A stretch of DNA of 64,000 nt. Origin: Plantago major (taxonomy: Eukaryota > Streptophyta > Magnoliopsida > Lamiales > Plantaginaceae). Numbering within the stretch: position 1 is the first letter of the stretch; each line of letters begins with the position of its first letter. Positions 44,823 through 56,959 of the stretch are shown piece by piece. Made by a program: the position numbers and the translations under genes. Below the pieces are notes generated by a model, which had not been told where the DNA came from, ran no database searches, and saw only the letters and a list, made by a program, of their open reading frames with translations. Where the stretch lies: positions 45,799,580-45,863,579 of the forward strand of contig CM048840.1 of NCBI GenBank assembly GCA_026545765.1, given 5' to 3'.

Positions 44823-44989
44823 ATTACGAAGGTTCCGTGTTTCAATCACTCGAATGGCAAGAACGAGAAGGGCAAGACGAACCAAAGGTAATCGACGCTG
44901 AACTCCACCCCACGCCCACGCCGACGCCCACCAAGCAGAGGGCGAGAACCAATGCAACAGGAGGAACATCAGAAGAAGAAGGTATCTGA

Positions 44990-46084
44990 GTGATGGCCAC
45001 ACAGCAAGCCCATCCACAGATGAAGGAGGTGATATTCCGACCAGAAGAGTCTGAAATGTTCCTGAGAACATTGTACCTGAGAACCATGGAGAAGGGGTCG
45101 TACAAGTTTCTCCGGCAGAAGCTCAAGGCCCCACTACGGGTCAACAGTTTACTATGCCCGACGGTCGCATCGTCCGCACTAGTAACCTCGGATTAAGTGA
45201 GACTCAAGTTCAATAGATTGCTCACGATAATCCAAGGTTGCCTCGGGTCTAACAATGCCCATCCTCAGCAAGTCACTCCGCCAGTGGCTACTCCAGTTCA
45301 AGCAGAGCCCGCCCTATCAAGGAACAGGCAACGTCCGATCCAACAGAGGTTGGGAAATCAGCTACATCAAGAGGATCTGCGGAACCTTCTAGATCGGATA
45401 GCATATGCTTCCCAAGTTTGGGGTGAAGGAAGTCCGAACGGTAGGAGAGAGTATCAGGAGGGGGATAACAGGCAGCTTAGAGCTCCGCAACAAGCACCTC
45501 CGAGAGCCAGAGATCATGTAGTGGAAACCATTCCAGTGGTCTGCCTAGATGAACTCCCTGCGGATGTAGCAGTTCATCCTAGGACGGGGGAGATAATGAA
45601 TGCAGAAGAAATCTATGCTCAGCAAAAAGCCTTGGAAGCCCAGATTCTCAACCTCGGGCGTTTGGTGAAGGATCATGAGCAGGTAGCTACAAGTGCACCA
45701 AATCCTTTGTGCGATGACATCATGAGAGAAAAGGAAAGGAACAGGAACTTGGATCAAGTGATTCCGAACTTGGAATACTATTACGGGGATACTTGTCCCG
45801 TTGGCCACTTGACAAGGTACAATAGTAAGATGAATTCCAAGGGGATGAGTGATAATACAAAGGCTCTCACTTTTTCATCCACCCTCTTCGGAATAGCTAT
45901 GGATTGGTACACTGTGTTGCCAAACAAGTCGATAAGATCTTATGCGGACCTCTCCTCCAAGTTTCTGGGACGATTTGGAAAATCAAAGAGGAGGAGGCGA
46001 CAAGGAGCATCCGCGGTTATCCAAAGGGAGCAAGAGGATCTCGTGACCTTCCTAGATCGCTTAACGCTAAGTTCTTCGAGTTGA
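44990..46084 (+). pseudogene. Gag of Tat element, first part
   Basis: The frame 45197-46084 holds the capsid-like core: IPNLEYYYGDTCPVGHL, ALTFSSTLFGIAMDWYTVLP and SYADLSSKFLGRFGK. These match Retrotrans_gag (A-x-x-W, S-x-x-x-L). The upstream frame 44990-45196 (MMATQQAHPQMKEVIF) may be the N-terminus; a frame change separates the two. Another frameshift near 46050-46090 joins to the next ORF. Forms the particle for the element RNA in the cytoplasm. Confidence 0.8.
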
Positions 46085-46165
46085 GCCACACAAGATAAGG
46101 AACGGGTCCACACCAGTGCTAATACTTTCAACACAGAGCTCCGCAGAAAACTTTCTAGTCAGGAA

Positions 46166-47599
46166 GTGAGGAGTGAAAAGCATTTGGATGACATCTGTGA
46201 AGAAGTAATGTATGGAGATGAGTACCGAAGGAATGTTCCACTGAGAGCAGGATCCAAGAAGGGAAAGGAGCCAGTAAAACAAGAGCATCGCCCTAATAAG
46301 TTTGATCCGAGGAAGGATCACAGAGATAAGGGCTTCCACAGAGAAAGGAGTCCACCAAGGAGATATGCGGATTATACTCGTCTCAATAGACCAAGATCCG
46401 ACATCTTGGCAACTATTATTGAGAAGAAGTTGAATATTCAATGGCCCAAGCCATCTCATGGTAACAGGAAGAACAAGAATGCAAAGGGGTATTGCAAGTT
46501 TCACAAGAGCCGTGGTCATGAGACGGACGATTGCATTCAACTGGAAATGGAGGTTGAACATTTGATAAGAGAGGGAAAGTTGAAGGAGCACGTCTATACG
46601 GATGAGCCTTCTAGACATGATAGGACGGAACAAAAAAGGGATGATAGAGCTACAGAGCCACCTCCCCATCCTCTATCCTTGCCACCTCCGCCAGCCAACC
46701 ATCCGCCTCGCACAGACCGACACCCATACAGGTACGATGATGACGTTGAAATGGATAACCCTCCATATAGCGGAGTGCTCAACACCATAGCAGGCGGACC
46801 AACTGGGGGCGATAGTAGGAACGCAAGAGAGCGGACAGCTCAGAATCTCCGCAACAATGACAGATCATATGCTGCTCCATCAATTCGAGGAACAAATGCT
46901 ATATACTTTGATGATAGTGAGATCCCTCCTCCTATGGTAGGAGGCGAAGACATAGATGATCCGGATGTTCCGCTGGTGGTTTCTTTAACCATTGCAACTT
47001 ATCGAGTAAACAAGATCCTGGTAGATACAGGGAGTTCCTCGAACATCATCTCCAAATCGACAATAGATCAGATGAATCTGGGAAGAATCCGATATGAGAG
47101 AGTCAATACCTCCATATTAGGGTTTGGAGGAGGAACTGTTCGCCCCCTAGGAAGTGTCATGCATCATGTTTCACTTGGGACACATCCCGCAAGAGTGACA
47201 CAGCTAGTCCATTTTGTAGTGGTGGATCGAACTTTTGACTACAATGCCATCTTTGGTCGTCCCGGACACAATCAATTCCGAGCTATATCCTCCACCCTCC
47301 ATAATAGGATGAAGTTCCCGACCCCGTGCAGAGTTGGAGAGGAAGTGGGGAACATCCGAGAAGCTTGGAAGTGTTATATTATGTCCACAAGGAGAGCATC
47401 CGCACCCATGTTGGCAGTCACTGTGACTTCTGATCCGCAGGTTGTTCTTCCACCAAAAAAGGAGAATCCTAACATTGGGGTAGGGAGCCAGAGGACAAGT
47501 TTCCTAAAACTGCACGGATCGAGCCTCATGAAACCCTCAAAGAAGTTGAGCTTGTTGTTGGGAGCCCGGATAAGAAGACTAGAATCGACAGACAGATGA
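46166..47599 (+). pseudogene. Gag C-terminus and aspartic protease of Tat element
   Basis: 477 codons. A zinc-binding motif CKFHKSRGHETDDC at about residue 111, of the C-x2-H-x4-H-x4-C form typical of Tat gag. A long polar Pro-rich spacer follows, then retropepsin: ILVDTGSSSNIIS with the catalytic Asp at about residue 286 (47023), GFGGG, and YNAIFGRPGHNQFRA (normally I-x-G-R-x-x-L). The protease would process the polyprotein. The frame ends at 47599 by a frameshift just before RT. Confidence 0.85.
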
Positions 47600-47606
47600 A
47601 AAGGAA

Positions 47607-48971
47607 GTGGAAATGAAGCTCATTGCTTGTCTCCGAGATAATGGATGTCTTTTCTCGAGTATCGACGACCTAAAGGGGATAGATCCGAGGGTTGTTGTTC
47701 ACCGTCTGAACATGGATCCCTCGATTAAATATATCCGCCAGAAGAGAAAGGATTTCGGTCCTATCAAGGATGCCATCATATCCGCCGAAGTTGATCGACT
47801 CATGAAAGCAGGACATATCGAAGAGGTCCGTTATTCTGATTGGGTTTGCAACGTGGTTCTAGTAGAAAAGTCACCAGGCAAATGGCAGATGTGCAATGAT
47901 TTCACCAGGCTAAATAAGTTTTGCCCAAAGGATCCATACCCTTTTCCACGGATTGACCAATTGGTTGATTCTACAGCCGGATGCGCGTTACTGAGTTTCA
48001 TGGACGCGTATCAAGGCTTTTACCAGATTCGGATGGCGGAGGAGGATATTAAGAAAACAGTTTTCTTTGCTACATGAGGGGTGTATTGCTTTAAAGTGAT
48101 GCCCTTCGGATTGAAAAACGCGGGAGCAACTTACCAACGACTGGTGAATCAGATGTTCAAGGAAGAAATTGGCAAGACCATGGAGGTATACGTAGACGAC
48201 ATGCTCGTCAAAAGCAAAACCGAAGAACAACATATAGAGCACTTGAGCAAATGCTTCGCTATCCTCAGGAAATACGGGATGAAACTGAATCCAGAAAAGT
48301 GCACCTTCGGAGTGAAGGGCGGAAAGTTTTTGGGCTATATGGTCACAGAGAGAGGGATAAGCGCAAATCCCGAGAAGATCAAGGCAATCCTAGATCTGCC
48401 TCATTCGAAGAACCTCAATGAGGTACAACAGCTTATTGGACGTCTCATGTCCTTAAGTCGTTTTATTTCGCGATCCGCAGAGAAGAACCTTTCGTTCTTC
48501 AAAATCCTCCGGAAAGGAAAGAGCTTTGAGTGGACCGCGGAATGTTCTGAGGCTTTTGAAAATTTAAAAAAGTATCTCCATTCCCCTCCGCTGCTCTCCA
48601 AACACGTTGAAGGAGAACCACTCTACCTCTACCTAGCAATTACAGAAGAGGCAATGAGTTCCGTATTAGTACGGGTCCAAGCTAATGATCACTTGTCAAT
48701 CTACTATCTTAGTAAAGCCCTTGCTGGGGTGGAGACAAGATACGTCAAGATTGAGAAATTTGCATATGCTCTGGTTTATACCGCAAGGCGATTAAAGCCA
48801 TATTTCAAGTCTCATAAAATAGTAGTACTAACTACGGAACCTTTGAAACAGGTCCTGGGAAAGCCCGACCAATCCGGACGACTCTCTAAGTGGGCCATTG
48901 AGCTGAGCGAATACGACATTAGCTATCAGGCTCGACAGCCAAGAAAGCTCAAGTCGTTGTTGACTTCCTAG
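47607..48971 (+). pseudogene. Reverse transcriptase and RNase H of Tat element, one stop codon
   Basis: A single reading frame apart from a TGA at 48075-48077, placed in FFAT-stop-GVYCFKVMPFGLKNA. RT motifs: VRYSDWVCNVVLVEK, KWQMCNDFTRLN, FMDAYQGFYQIRM, YVDDMLVKS (the Y-V-D-D catalytic loop, about 48188-48199). RNase H follows: EPLYLYLAITEEAMSSVLV, IYYLSKALAG. Frame is lost at 48971, but the next frame continues with VVVDFLAEYPEAELEK. The stop alone would end synthesis inside RT. Confidence 0.9.
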
Positions 48972-49091
48972 CAGAATACCCTGAAGCGGAGTTAGAGAAA
49001 GTACCGGATAAACAGGCATTTGAATGCCTAATCACCAAGCAGATCAACCGAAAGCCGGTTCCACCGAAGATCAGCCCCGAAAACCTCGAGG

Positions 49092-49680
49092 ATGCTCACA
49101 ACATCAATCACCCTCATTACATCATGGGTGGAATCTTGGGTAAACCAAATGTTCCTTCTTGATGATATCACAAGGGAATCCGGTACTAACAACTCTGATC
49201 CGGATGTTAAAGAGAAGGAGGAACAAAGGTTGGAAACTCGGGAGCTTACAGAAGACCTCCAAACCAAAGAACATCCCTCTGATGTTTGGACATTGGAAGT
49301 GGATGGTTCCTCCACTGGAAGAGTAGGAGGTATTGGAATCTATCTTAAAAGCCCTGATGGCGCGGAACTCGACTATGCGATATCCTTGGACTTCAAAGTC
49401 ACCAATAATGAGGCTGAATATGAAGCATCATAGTCGGATCAAGGCTTCAAGTCCCTGCAGATCCGGAAACTCAAAGCTTACACGGATTCACAGTTAGTTG
49501 AAGCCCAATTTTCTGGTGCTATTGCCGCAAAAGGCCCTTCAATGATCAAGTATCTTGAGCTACTTAAGCAAGAAGCTAGTCTCTTTGATGAGTTTACCCT
49601 AGAGAAGTTTGATAGGGCATGGAATGAAAGAGCGGATGCTCTGGGAAAGTTTTCGTCCGCAACAGCTACTCTAGACATGA
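49092..49680 (+). pseudogene. Second RNase H of Tat element
   Basis: VWTLEVDGSSTGRVGGIGIY, then LDFKVTNNEAEYEA, then (new frame) LKAYTDSQLVEAQFSG and FDRAWNERADALGKF. It has all landmarks of the extra archaeal-type RNase H found in Tat elements: D-G-S, N-N-x-A-E-Y-E-A, D-S-Q-L, N-x-x-A-D-x-L-x-K. A frameshift at about 49430 breaks it. Confidence 0.85.
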
Positions 49681-50118
49681 GGAGAGTAATCCTACTCACT
49701 ATTACTGACTCATCCGTCATGATTCCTACTCCAACTGTTATGATGACTGAAACGGGAAGGAACTGGATGACTGAGATCTTTAGTTATCTCAAAGATGGAT
49801 CATTACCAGCTGATCCGAAGGAGTCAAGGAGTGTACAGCGCCGAGCAAATAAATATTTTATACTTGGGGAAGATTTGTATAAGAAATCTTTCGCTGGGAC
49901 TCATTTGAGATGTTTAGGTCCGTAAGAAGCGAAGACTGTGCTTGAGGAAATTCACAATGAAGTCATGAAGCCATTCCGGAGGACGAACTCTTGCTCAGAA
50001 GATCATTCGACAAGGCAACTACTGGCCTACCATTGATAAGGATTCCGCGGGCTACGCCCGAAGATGTCCTAATTTTCAATATTATGCAACTGTTCCCCAT
50101 CGTCCGACAAAGTAAGTC
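49681..50118 (+). pseudogene. Integrase N-terminal zinc domain of Tat element, core missing
   Basis: RRANKYFILGEDLYKKSF, then HNEV, GGRTLAQKIIRQGNYWPTI and RRCPNFQYYA (the H-H-C-C zinc domain with Y-W-P). The sequence ends at HRPTK near 50118 and the D-D-E catalytic core never appears. With no core the element cannot integrate by itself. Confidence 0.82.
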
Positions 50119-50370
50119 TATGTAAAAGGTAACAATTTCATCTATTAAGGTCAGTTCGAATTTCATTAGAAAATCATTCGAACATTCAAAAAACGGAAAG
50201 TATAATTTTTCAAGGGTCGAGGACCATATATATGCCTATGGGGCATACTCCTCCCTTCAGTGGATTCCCGAGGTTGAGCCTTTAGATTCCGAGCCACCAC
50301 CTTGAGCCCGACGAGCTTGCTGCTGCATTCGGATCCTCCTACGGATCATCTTCAGCATCCGCCTTCTTCC

Positions 50371-50625
50371 TCATTCCCCGACCACCTGACACAAAGGGGG
50401 ATCACCTTCTGGATCAAGAATGATTGAGTCATACACTGTGCCTTTACCAGGATAAGTCGGAGGGTGCATGTTTCTACAGGCACAATTTATCCAGTGCCGA
50501 CAACAATCGTACTTGGGATCATCTGGTTCTCCAACGTCGAAGTTCTCCAAGTCGGGTAGCACTGCGCTTGCATTAAGGTGAAGTTGCCTAGCTCGGCCTG
50601 CAGCTTCCCGGGCAGATTCCGACAT
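50371..50625 (-). CDS. Antisense ORF in Tat element, Cys-containing, unknown function
   Basis: 84 codons starting MSESAREAAGRARQLHLNAS, with a Cys cluster CCRHWINCACRN in the middle. Domain not recognised. A TATA box (TATAAATA, minus strand, 50720-50727) lies about 95 bp upstream of the ATG, which suggests it could be expressed separately. It lies downstream of the large antisense ORF set. Confidence 0.45.
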   Translation of the reverse strand: MSESAREAAGRARQLHLNASAVLPDLENFDVGEPDDPKYDCCRHWINCACRNMHPPTYPGKGTVYDSIILDPEGDPPLCQVVGE

Positions 50626-50719
50626 CCTAAAGGAATTGACTTTTTCGAAGAGTAAATTTCTAGAAAAGGAAAGGCTGAAGAGAGGTAAAATAGTGAGAAA
50701 GGAAGAATTACCATATCCT

Positions 50720-50727
50720 TATTTATA
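50720..50727 (-). promoter_or_regulatory. TATA box for antisense ORF at 50371-50625
   Basis: The minus strand reads CCTATAAATAAGG, about 95 bp before the ATG. Not tested; the sequence and spacing are those of a plant core promoter. Confidence 0.5.
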
Positions 50728-51111
50728 GGAACGAAGAATCCCTCCGATCACGCCACGTGTCCACCATCTGACGGCTCGGAAGATGAAAGGACGCAGTAAT
50801 AATGGCGACTTTACCGCTTCACCTTCCCCCTTCTAGAAGATTACGCATCACCATAAAGTAAATCGGTATAATAACGACAGTTGTCCGAGCTTGCAAAGTT
50901 GTATATTTGCTACTTACTAGAATCGAAAGATAAAGGATTTGATCAAGGAAAATAAAGGAGCAAACAATTGTTATATCAAAGCAAATGTAACATTGTACCG
51001 AACGATAACCATGCATAATAGAAATAATAAATATTGTAATTGGCAATGTCCCGTGCCGTCAAAAGATCTCAAAATTCAAATGTTTACAAATTTTTCACGG
51101 CAAACCGGACT

Positions 51112-53845
51112 TCATCGAGGAGGAGGTTGGCTCGGACCGGCTTCATCAACTCTAGGCGGATTAGTGGAGGACGGATTGGCATTGACATTGGCAGCAGCAG
51201 CGCGGGATGCAGCAACTTCATCAAAGGAAGCCTTGATGTTCTCGAACAAGTTGAAGTCCGCGTCATGGCCGACGATCCGAGAAGGCATGAAGTACCAATC
51301 CTTCAGATAGTTCATGTTTTCATGGAACGGCGTGAAGCATACCTTCCCTATAGCCCTCGGGACACATTTGGGGAGGAAAGGTCCGCCATTGGTGATTTCA
51401 ATTTCACCTTCCTCGGTGACCACTTCCGCAAACTCACATGCCGCTAAACGCTCATCCGAGACGACCTCCACTGGGAATTCGACTCCACTGGCATCCGCTG
51501 ATGGATCCAATCCTTCTGCCTTCCAATCGAAGCTTGGAGACAATAGCCCTTTCGCCTGTAGTTGGCCAATGGCGGATGAGAACCCCTCTAGACGAAGAGC
51601 ATCGGCCTTGTTCGCCATAAAGAACTTGAAGGAGTCCGACTTCATGAAGTCCTTCACCGCTTCGAGCCGGGCAAACTGGAGATCTTCAAGGAGCGCGTCC
51701 TTGGACTCCAGGAATGCCTTCATCGACTTATCGATAAAGTTCTCCTGCCACTCCACATCCGACGTAAGAGTCTCCACGTTAGCCTTCACTGCTATTGTTG
51801 TGTCCTTCGCTTCAAGGGTTTCACTACCGCTTTTTTCCGCCTCCTCCGCCGCTGCAGCCACTGCCTTATGCAAGTCCTCTTCGATAGTGGCCCGCTCACT
51901 GGCCTTCCACTGCATTGCTTTGATGAGGCATCCGAGCTGCAAGAGATCCATACAATGAAAGTTTGTACATTTTATTCAGATAACACACAAGAAAGGCAAA
52001 TATACGTACCCTCTGATGAAGCTCCCCAACCCGCTCTACTTCGGCAAATCAGCCTCAGATTCCAAGCGCGGCTTGGTTAGACAAAGGCAGAGCAGCAGAG
52101 AAGAGTTGCCTCTTCGATACGGGAGAGGCACCCGAGGTCGCCTTCCTCTTGTTCCCGAATACGATGGCGTCCCGCATCATGGCGTCCCGCGGAGGTAGCA
52201 GGCTGTTGAGACGTAGTGGTGTTGTGAGTGGCGGGACCTTTACTTCGCCGGCCAATTCTATCACTATGGATCCTCCCCGCCTTATTTCGCTCCTCCTCAA
52301 GCAAGAAACACTGCTTCTTTGGTCCGGCATAGGTAGACCCGAGGAAGTATTGATGATTTTCTTCCTCCGCCCAAAGAGCTGCCTGTGGCTCATGCTCTCT
52401 CTGCAACCTCTTTTTCTCACAGAGGGTCGACATGATATAATCAAACCAATGAGCTACGAAACAAAATACAAGAGTCAGATATAGATGCATAAAGGGAGCA
52501 CAACGGGAACCTCGAAAATAAAAATTCAACGTAGGGCATTCAAAAGGAAAGGCAACACAAATCCTAAATTAAAGATCCCATCGAATCATTTTTCCGACTT
52601 CCACGGCATCCGCACAAGTAGGGTAGCGGACAAATCAATCCGTGGAACGGATACGGTGGATCATTTTTCTTGTGGATCTCGCCACCCACGGAGCCACGCT
52701 TCGGGAGGGCGCCAATCCGGATATTGTCCTCGTAAACTTTTGGGCAATCCCCATCGCCTCGCCTCCTGGACTCCTGTGCTTCAAGGCCATCCGCACAAAA
52801 ATATATTTACTCCACCATTTAGATCCGAGTGAGGAGATGGAATCGGAAATAAAATTATAGGCTTTTCTATTTACAAAAGTATAGAAGAGGGGGTTCCCCG
52901 GACTGAAAGTCACATGGAAGAGTTGCCGGAAGTTCTCGAAGTTCACTGGTTGTCCCTTCTTTTTACAGAAAACAACAAAACAGATAAGGTTACCCAAAGA
53001 TTTGGGGATAACCTGGCTCGGATCGATCCCAATGTGATTCAGGATTTGCTTAAGCTAAGCAATAGGATCCTCCACGCAAGAAGAGAATGCCGCCATGCAC
53101 ACATATATATCCGCGGCGGATTATAAATGCGTTCTGCCCGGACCATTATCTCCACCGACGAATCTCCCACTTCCGCCCACTCCGGATATCCACCAACTTC
53201 ACTTTAGACGGACAAGTAGGGAGCAAATTGTCTGGTTGAAGCTCCGTATTGTCCGCTTATCACAACAACGGACGCGACAAGGAAATTTATTCCATGGCTT
53301 GCCCATGCCCAACTACTAGTGGAAGAGTAGGGTTCGCAGTTGCTCTGGGGTGGAGAACAATCTGACGATTGTTCCGCACTATGCTTCACGCGGACGGACA
53401 CCTCATAAGCCGCCCCTCTTCCTCATCTTCCTCTTCTTCTTCCTTCTCTCCTTCAACCACCGGAACCGCGGACGCCTTAGGATTGGAAGGACCTGCCCCT
53501 CCACACACGGTCCTCCTCCCCACCAACATCTCCACATCATCCGTGATCCCGACCACTATCGCCTCGCCACCGAGGTTCATTCAAACCATGGCACACCGCC
53601 ACCACCTATGGTCCGAGATCGACTCGCGACCTAGTCCTAGCGACACCTTCCCGCCCACTACCACTTCAGTCGAAGTTTCGCCACATCATGGACCTTTGCC
53701 CAAAGATCGAATCCCTGGAAGACACGAGTTCAACGACCAGGTAATCCGCCACGGATGTGGTTGCTTCCACGGACTCAGTCCCCCGACTTACTCCATCGTC
53801 GTAACCTTGGGCCTCGTGATGGTTCTGACTATCACTCCCAGACAT
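51112..53845 (-). pseudogene. Antisense gene of Tat element (PF04195-like, coiled-coil), frameshifted
   Basis: Pieces in order on the minus strand: 53845-53666 (MSGSDSQNHHEAQG), 53580-53386 (very Glu-rich), 52997-52635 with NLICFVVFCKKKGQPVNFEN, FRQLFHVTFSPG and SLGSKWWSKYIFV. This resembles the plant 'putative gypsy type transposon' domain: V-G-F, L-x-x-F-R-x-L-F, a G-F-Y-T block, K-W-W/K-x-x-F-F-V. Then 52529-52055, and 51951-51112, an Ala/Glu-rich coiled-coil frame of 279 codons ending in Pro-rich sequence. Function unknown. Antisense ORFs of this type are known in Tat elements. Frame breaks between pieces mean no complete protein is read. Confidence 0.72.
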
Positions 53846-53846
53846 C

Positions 53847-54354
53847 CTAGGGCACAAGGAAACGGGTCAGAAACGATGATTGTGATTGTCCGAGAGTTCG
53901 TTTAGGTATCTTATTAAGTCCAATGGTCCGAGGAAGCCCTACCTTATCAGATTTTCTACATGGGACACAATCTCATGACACCACGGGTACTAGATTTCTT
54001 GGACGCAAAGACGCAACATGGCACTATTATCTACCCTATATGGCACACTAACAGGGACAGCATATAAAGGTCTATGTGCCAATCGGAACCAAAATACTAC
54101 AATAGGAACATGCAATACCGATTTTTATGCATATTTAACATATTATACAAGTCAGCTCAACAAGTTGCTACTGAGGGAAATTAGCACAATACAGCGTACA
54201 GGAGTAGTATTCCAACTAAGTATACTACAGGAGTCTACCACATGCAACATGTGAAACCACGGAATCAACAAACAAACGTCCAAACAATGGAGAAGCATAC
54301 AAGCATTAAGCGAGCATATCATTAAAAAAAAATTCAGGAAGAATCAAGACATAC
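53847..54354 (-). other. Possible leader intron of the antisense gene
   Basis: The minus strand shows a donor CAA|GTATGTC at 54354 and an acceptor after a pyrimidine-rich run, CCGTTTCCTTGTGCCCTAG|G, directly before the ATG at 53845. Intron length would be 508 bp. Confidence 0.45.
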
Positions 54355-54540
54355 TTGATAAAGTTGATTTAGTAAGTTTGGATGGACGTCAAAGCCTTGC
54401 TAGCTCTCCGAGAGTGCAGATCTCAGTTGGAAAGTGAAAGATTTTATGAAGTTTGTCGCCGGATTGATTTTTGTTTGCTCGGATTGCTTAAGAATCGCCT
54501 GAAGTTTTGGCTAAAGTGTGAAAGAGACATATTAGGCAAC

Positions 54541-54548
54541 TATTTATA
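54541..54548 (-). promoter_or_regulatory. TATA box of the antisense transcript
   Basis: The minus strand reads CCCCCTATAAATAGTTGCC. It lies about 190 bp before the putative leader-intron donor and about 700 bp before the antisense ATG, facing away from the 3' LTR. Confidence 0.55.
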
Positions 54549-55106
54549 GGGGGCGATTGGGGAAGGCACAATGTCACATCACCTGGATTCAAACCCCAAC
54601 CGTTGATCTTTTCAATCCAACGGATGCGCCGGTTCACAAGTGGTGTATTGACGTTACACCCCATTTAATTATTCTCGTAAACGCCACATCACTGGGTTTA
54701 AATCCCAACCATTGATCTTCTCAATCCAGAGTCGATCGCTTCACTCGATCTTTTCCCGTGGCCGGACAGCGATTTATCGGGCCTTTTCAATCATCGTTTC
54801 ATCGTACCTGTGGGCCATTCCACATATTCGCCCAACGGATTGCTTCCTAACTTCTTCAGATCTTAACTGCATTCGGATCTATATATCTCGGATACAAATA
54901 TTTTTCTTCTACAACCGAGCTATTACATAACTCGATCGTAGAACGGAAAGGGGGGAGAGATATATCAATTCCTAAGAACACGGACAACGGATCTCACAAA
55001 AGGAATTTTTCCTTTTCGCTAACGATTCGACACGCCCACAACACACTTGTTCTTTTCATAGTTACCAACTATCTTCTACTAAGATACTTGAAAACTAGGG
55101 GACATA

Positions 55107-55996
55107 TGTTGATACGACATGTGTCCAATCCGCTAAGCGCCATAGAGCGGTCCCGTAACGCATCAAGGCCGAATAGCTAATTCAAGATTAGTCCGACCTT
55201 CAAATGGTCCGACCTAAGGGAAACCATTCTAGGTCAACTAGTACTTACAAGTCAACACACCTTCTCAGCTAAGTCCGACCAAGCTAGGTGTACGACTTCC
55301 GAACCTGACAAAAGGTCACATGGTCCTTCCAAGTACCACAAACTGTCAGACCTAGGATGCCAAACGGACCGGACGAGAGAATCTCGGATGCCACCATCAC
55401 ATTAAGACCAAACGTATATAACAGAACCACTAAGATACTTCCGTGAAACTTCTGGCACGGACACCTAGAGTTACCTAAGGGCAGACCAACCAAGTAGACA
55501 GATCTGTCCGAGGGACTGACACGGACCCAACAGTGTAATAAGATTTCAGAGGAAAAGGTCCAAACTACCCTCCTGCACTCCATTAATCGGATGTGGGCTC
55601 GCTCACTATCACGGGCCAAAGGTAGCATTGGTGTCCAAATCTGAAGCATACACTTGACACCATCTTATGAGTCATTTCATAAGATATGGTCTCTATAAAT
55701 ATAGCACAAGGTCCAAGACCTTAAGGTAAGTCACAATTCCCAAGTGCTAAGCAATAATTATTCCAAATCATATCTCATAACTACCACATTGAAAGCTTTA
55801 CAACTTTCTCTTGAGTAAAGTCTCTTACCGGGTTGACAACTTGCAACCCGGGTTACCTATCTTACTTTCACCTAGTCTTTTCAGGTGATCAACCTCGGAC
55901 CAAGTCATCAGGTCGAACCTCAAGTTGGTGGCGGATCTTAGATCGGGGATTTGTGATAGTTTAGTTAGTTATTGTTCGAGGCTAAACCCCTCAACA
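55107..55996 (+). repeat. 3' LTR of Tat element
   Basis: 890 bp, TGTTGATACGAC to CCCTCAACA, followed by TTGAT. A TATA box CTATAAATATAG is intact at about 55692-55703. Longer than the 5' LTR mainly by a stretch near 55825-55925. Confidence 0.93.
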
Positions 55997-56001
55997 TTGA
56001 T

Positions 56002-56865
56002 TTATTTGATAAATGGAGTGAGTATTAAGTATATAATAAATGCTCTATTTTTAAATTTTTATTATTTTAATCTATATGATTTAATAAACCTACATAATGT
56101 TTAATTTAATATATAAAATAATTTAATTATTTAATATAATATTCAAGTTTTGTGTGTGTGTGTGTGTGTTTAACCACTGTCTCTTCTCCATCTTGTTTAA
56201 TTAAATTGAAACAGATCAATTCGCAATAACCCAAAATCTACTTAAGTTAAATTAATTTGGACTCATTTGTAATATATATGTAAATTAGACTTTAATTACA
56301 AAAATTCGTCTGTCTTTTCCAATTAAATTACAAGCCCTAATTCACCCCAACAAACTCAATTGATCATTAAAAAATTCAATATGTCTTGTCCAATTAAATT
56401 TCAAGCTCTAATTCAACCTAACAAAATCAATTCATTATGAAAAAAGTAACGGTAACCAATCTTTTTTCTTAATCTTTTCCAATTAAATTTAAAAAATCAA
56501 TTTGCACTGAATCAAACTCTAATTCAACTCAAAAAGGGCAATTGTTATAAAATTAACGATATTACTTACCCTCATAAACTTATTCCATTATTTGTAATTA
56601 TGTGTCACAATTACACGTTACGCATGTTCTCATGTTCTTGTAACTTACTAAGTGACTACTTCATTTAAAATTAAGAGGAATTTTAATTAATAATAATAAT
56701 AATAATAGTTTGCGAGATCAACTTATGTTGATAATATGTGGATTATAAAGTGTGAAGGGACTGAATAAAAATATGGATATATAGTAATAAATAGAAAGAA
56801 TATAAAATTGATAAGTGTGGACATTGAAACCGGGAATATGAGCATTAGGTATTGAATGGAATTTG

Positions 56866-56866
<1 letters not shown>
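56002..56866. other. AT-rich spacer
   Basis: (TG)9 at about 56152-56169 and repeated words such as TTTTCCAATTAAATT (about 56315, 56388, 56477), three loosely spaced copies. No gene recognised. Confidence 0.45.

Positions 56867-56959
<93 letters not shown>

Larger units (their letters stand above)
43983..55996 (+). mobile_element. Ty3/gypsy element of the Tat type, complete ends, coding-defective
   Basis: 12.0 kb. LTRs are 43983-44800 and 55107-55996 (TGTTGATACG to CTCAACA), flanked by perfect TTGAT duplications (43978-43982 and 55997-56001). Order: LTR, primer site, gag, protease, RT, RNase H, second RNase H, integrase zinc domain, then a 5-kb region with antisense ORFs, purine tract (AAACTAGGGGACATA, about 55092-55106), LTR. 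The dual RNase H and antisense ORFs are known features of the Tat lineage. Integrase catalytic core is missing, RT has a stop, and several frameshifts exist, so it cannot move alone. Confidence 0.93.

Noticed and set aside
45545..46788. Minus-strand ORFs opposite Tat gag (for example 46067-46669)
   Set aside because: Shadows of gag/protease; no domain and no TATA box ahead of them.
51314..51958. 214-codon plus-strand ORF
   Set aside because: A shadow of the coiled-coil antisense ORF at 51112-51951.
53369..53905. 178-codon plus-strand ORF with Ser and Pro runs
   Set aside because: It is the reverse of the Glu-rich antisense ORF and has no domain; the antisense reading fits the Tat-element antisense gene better.
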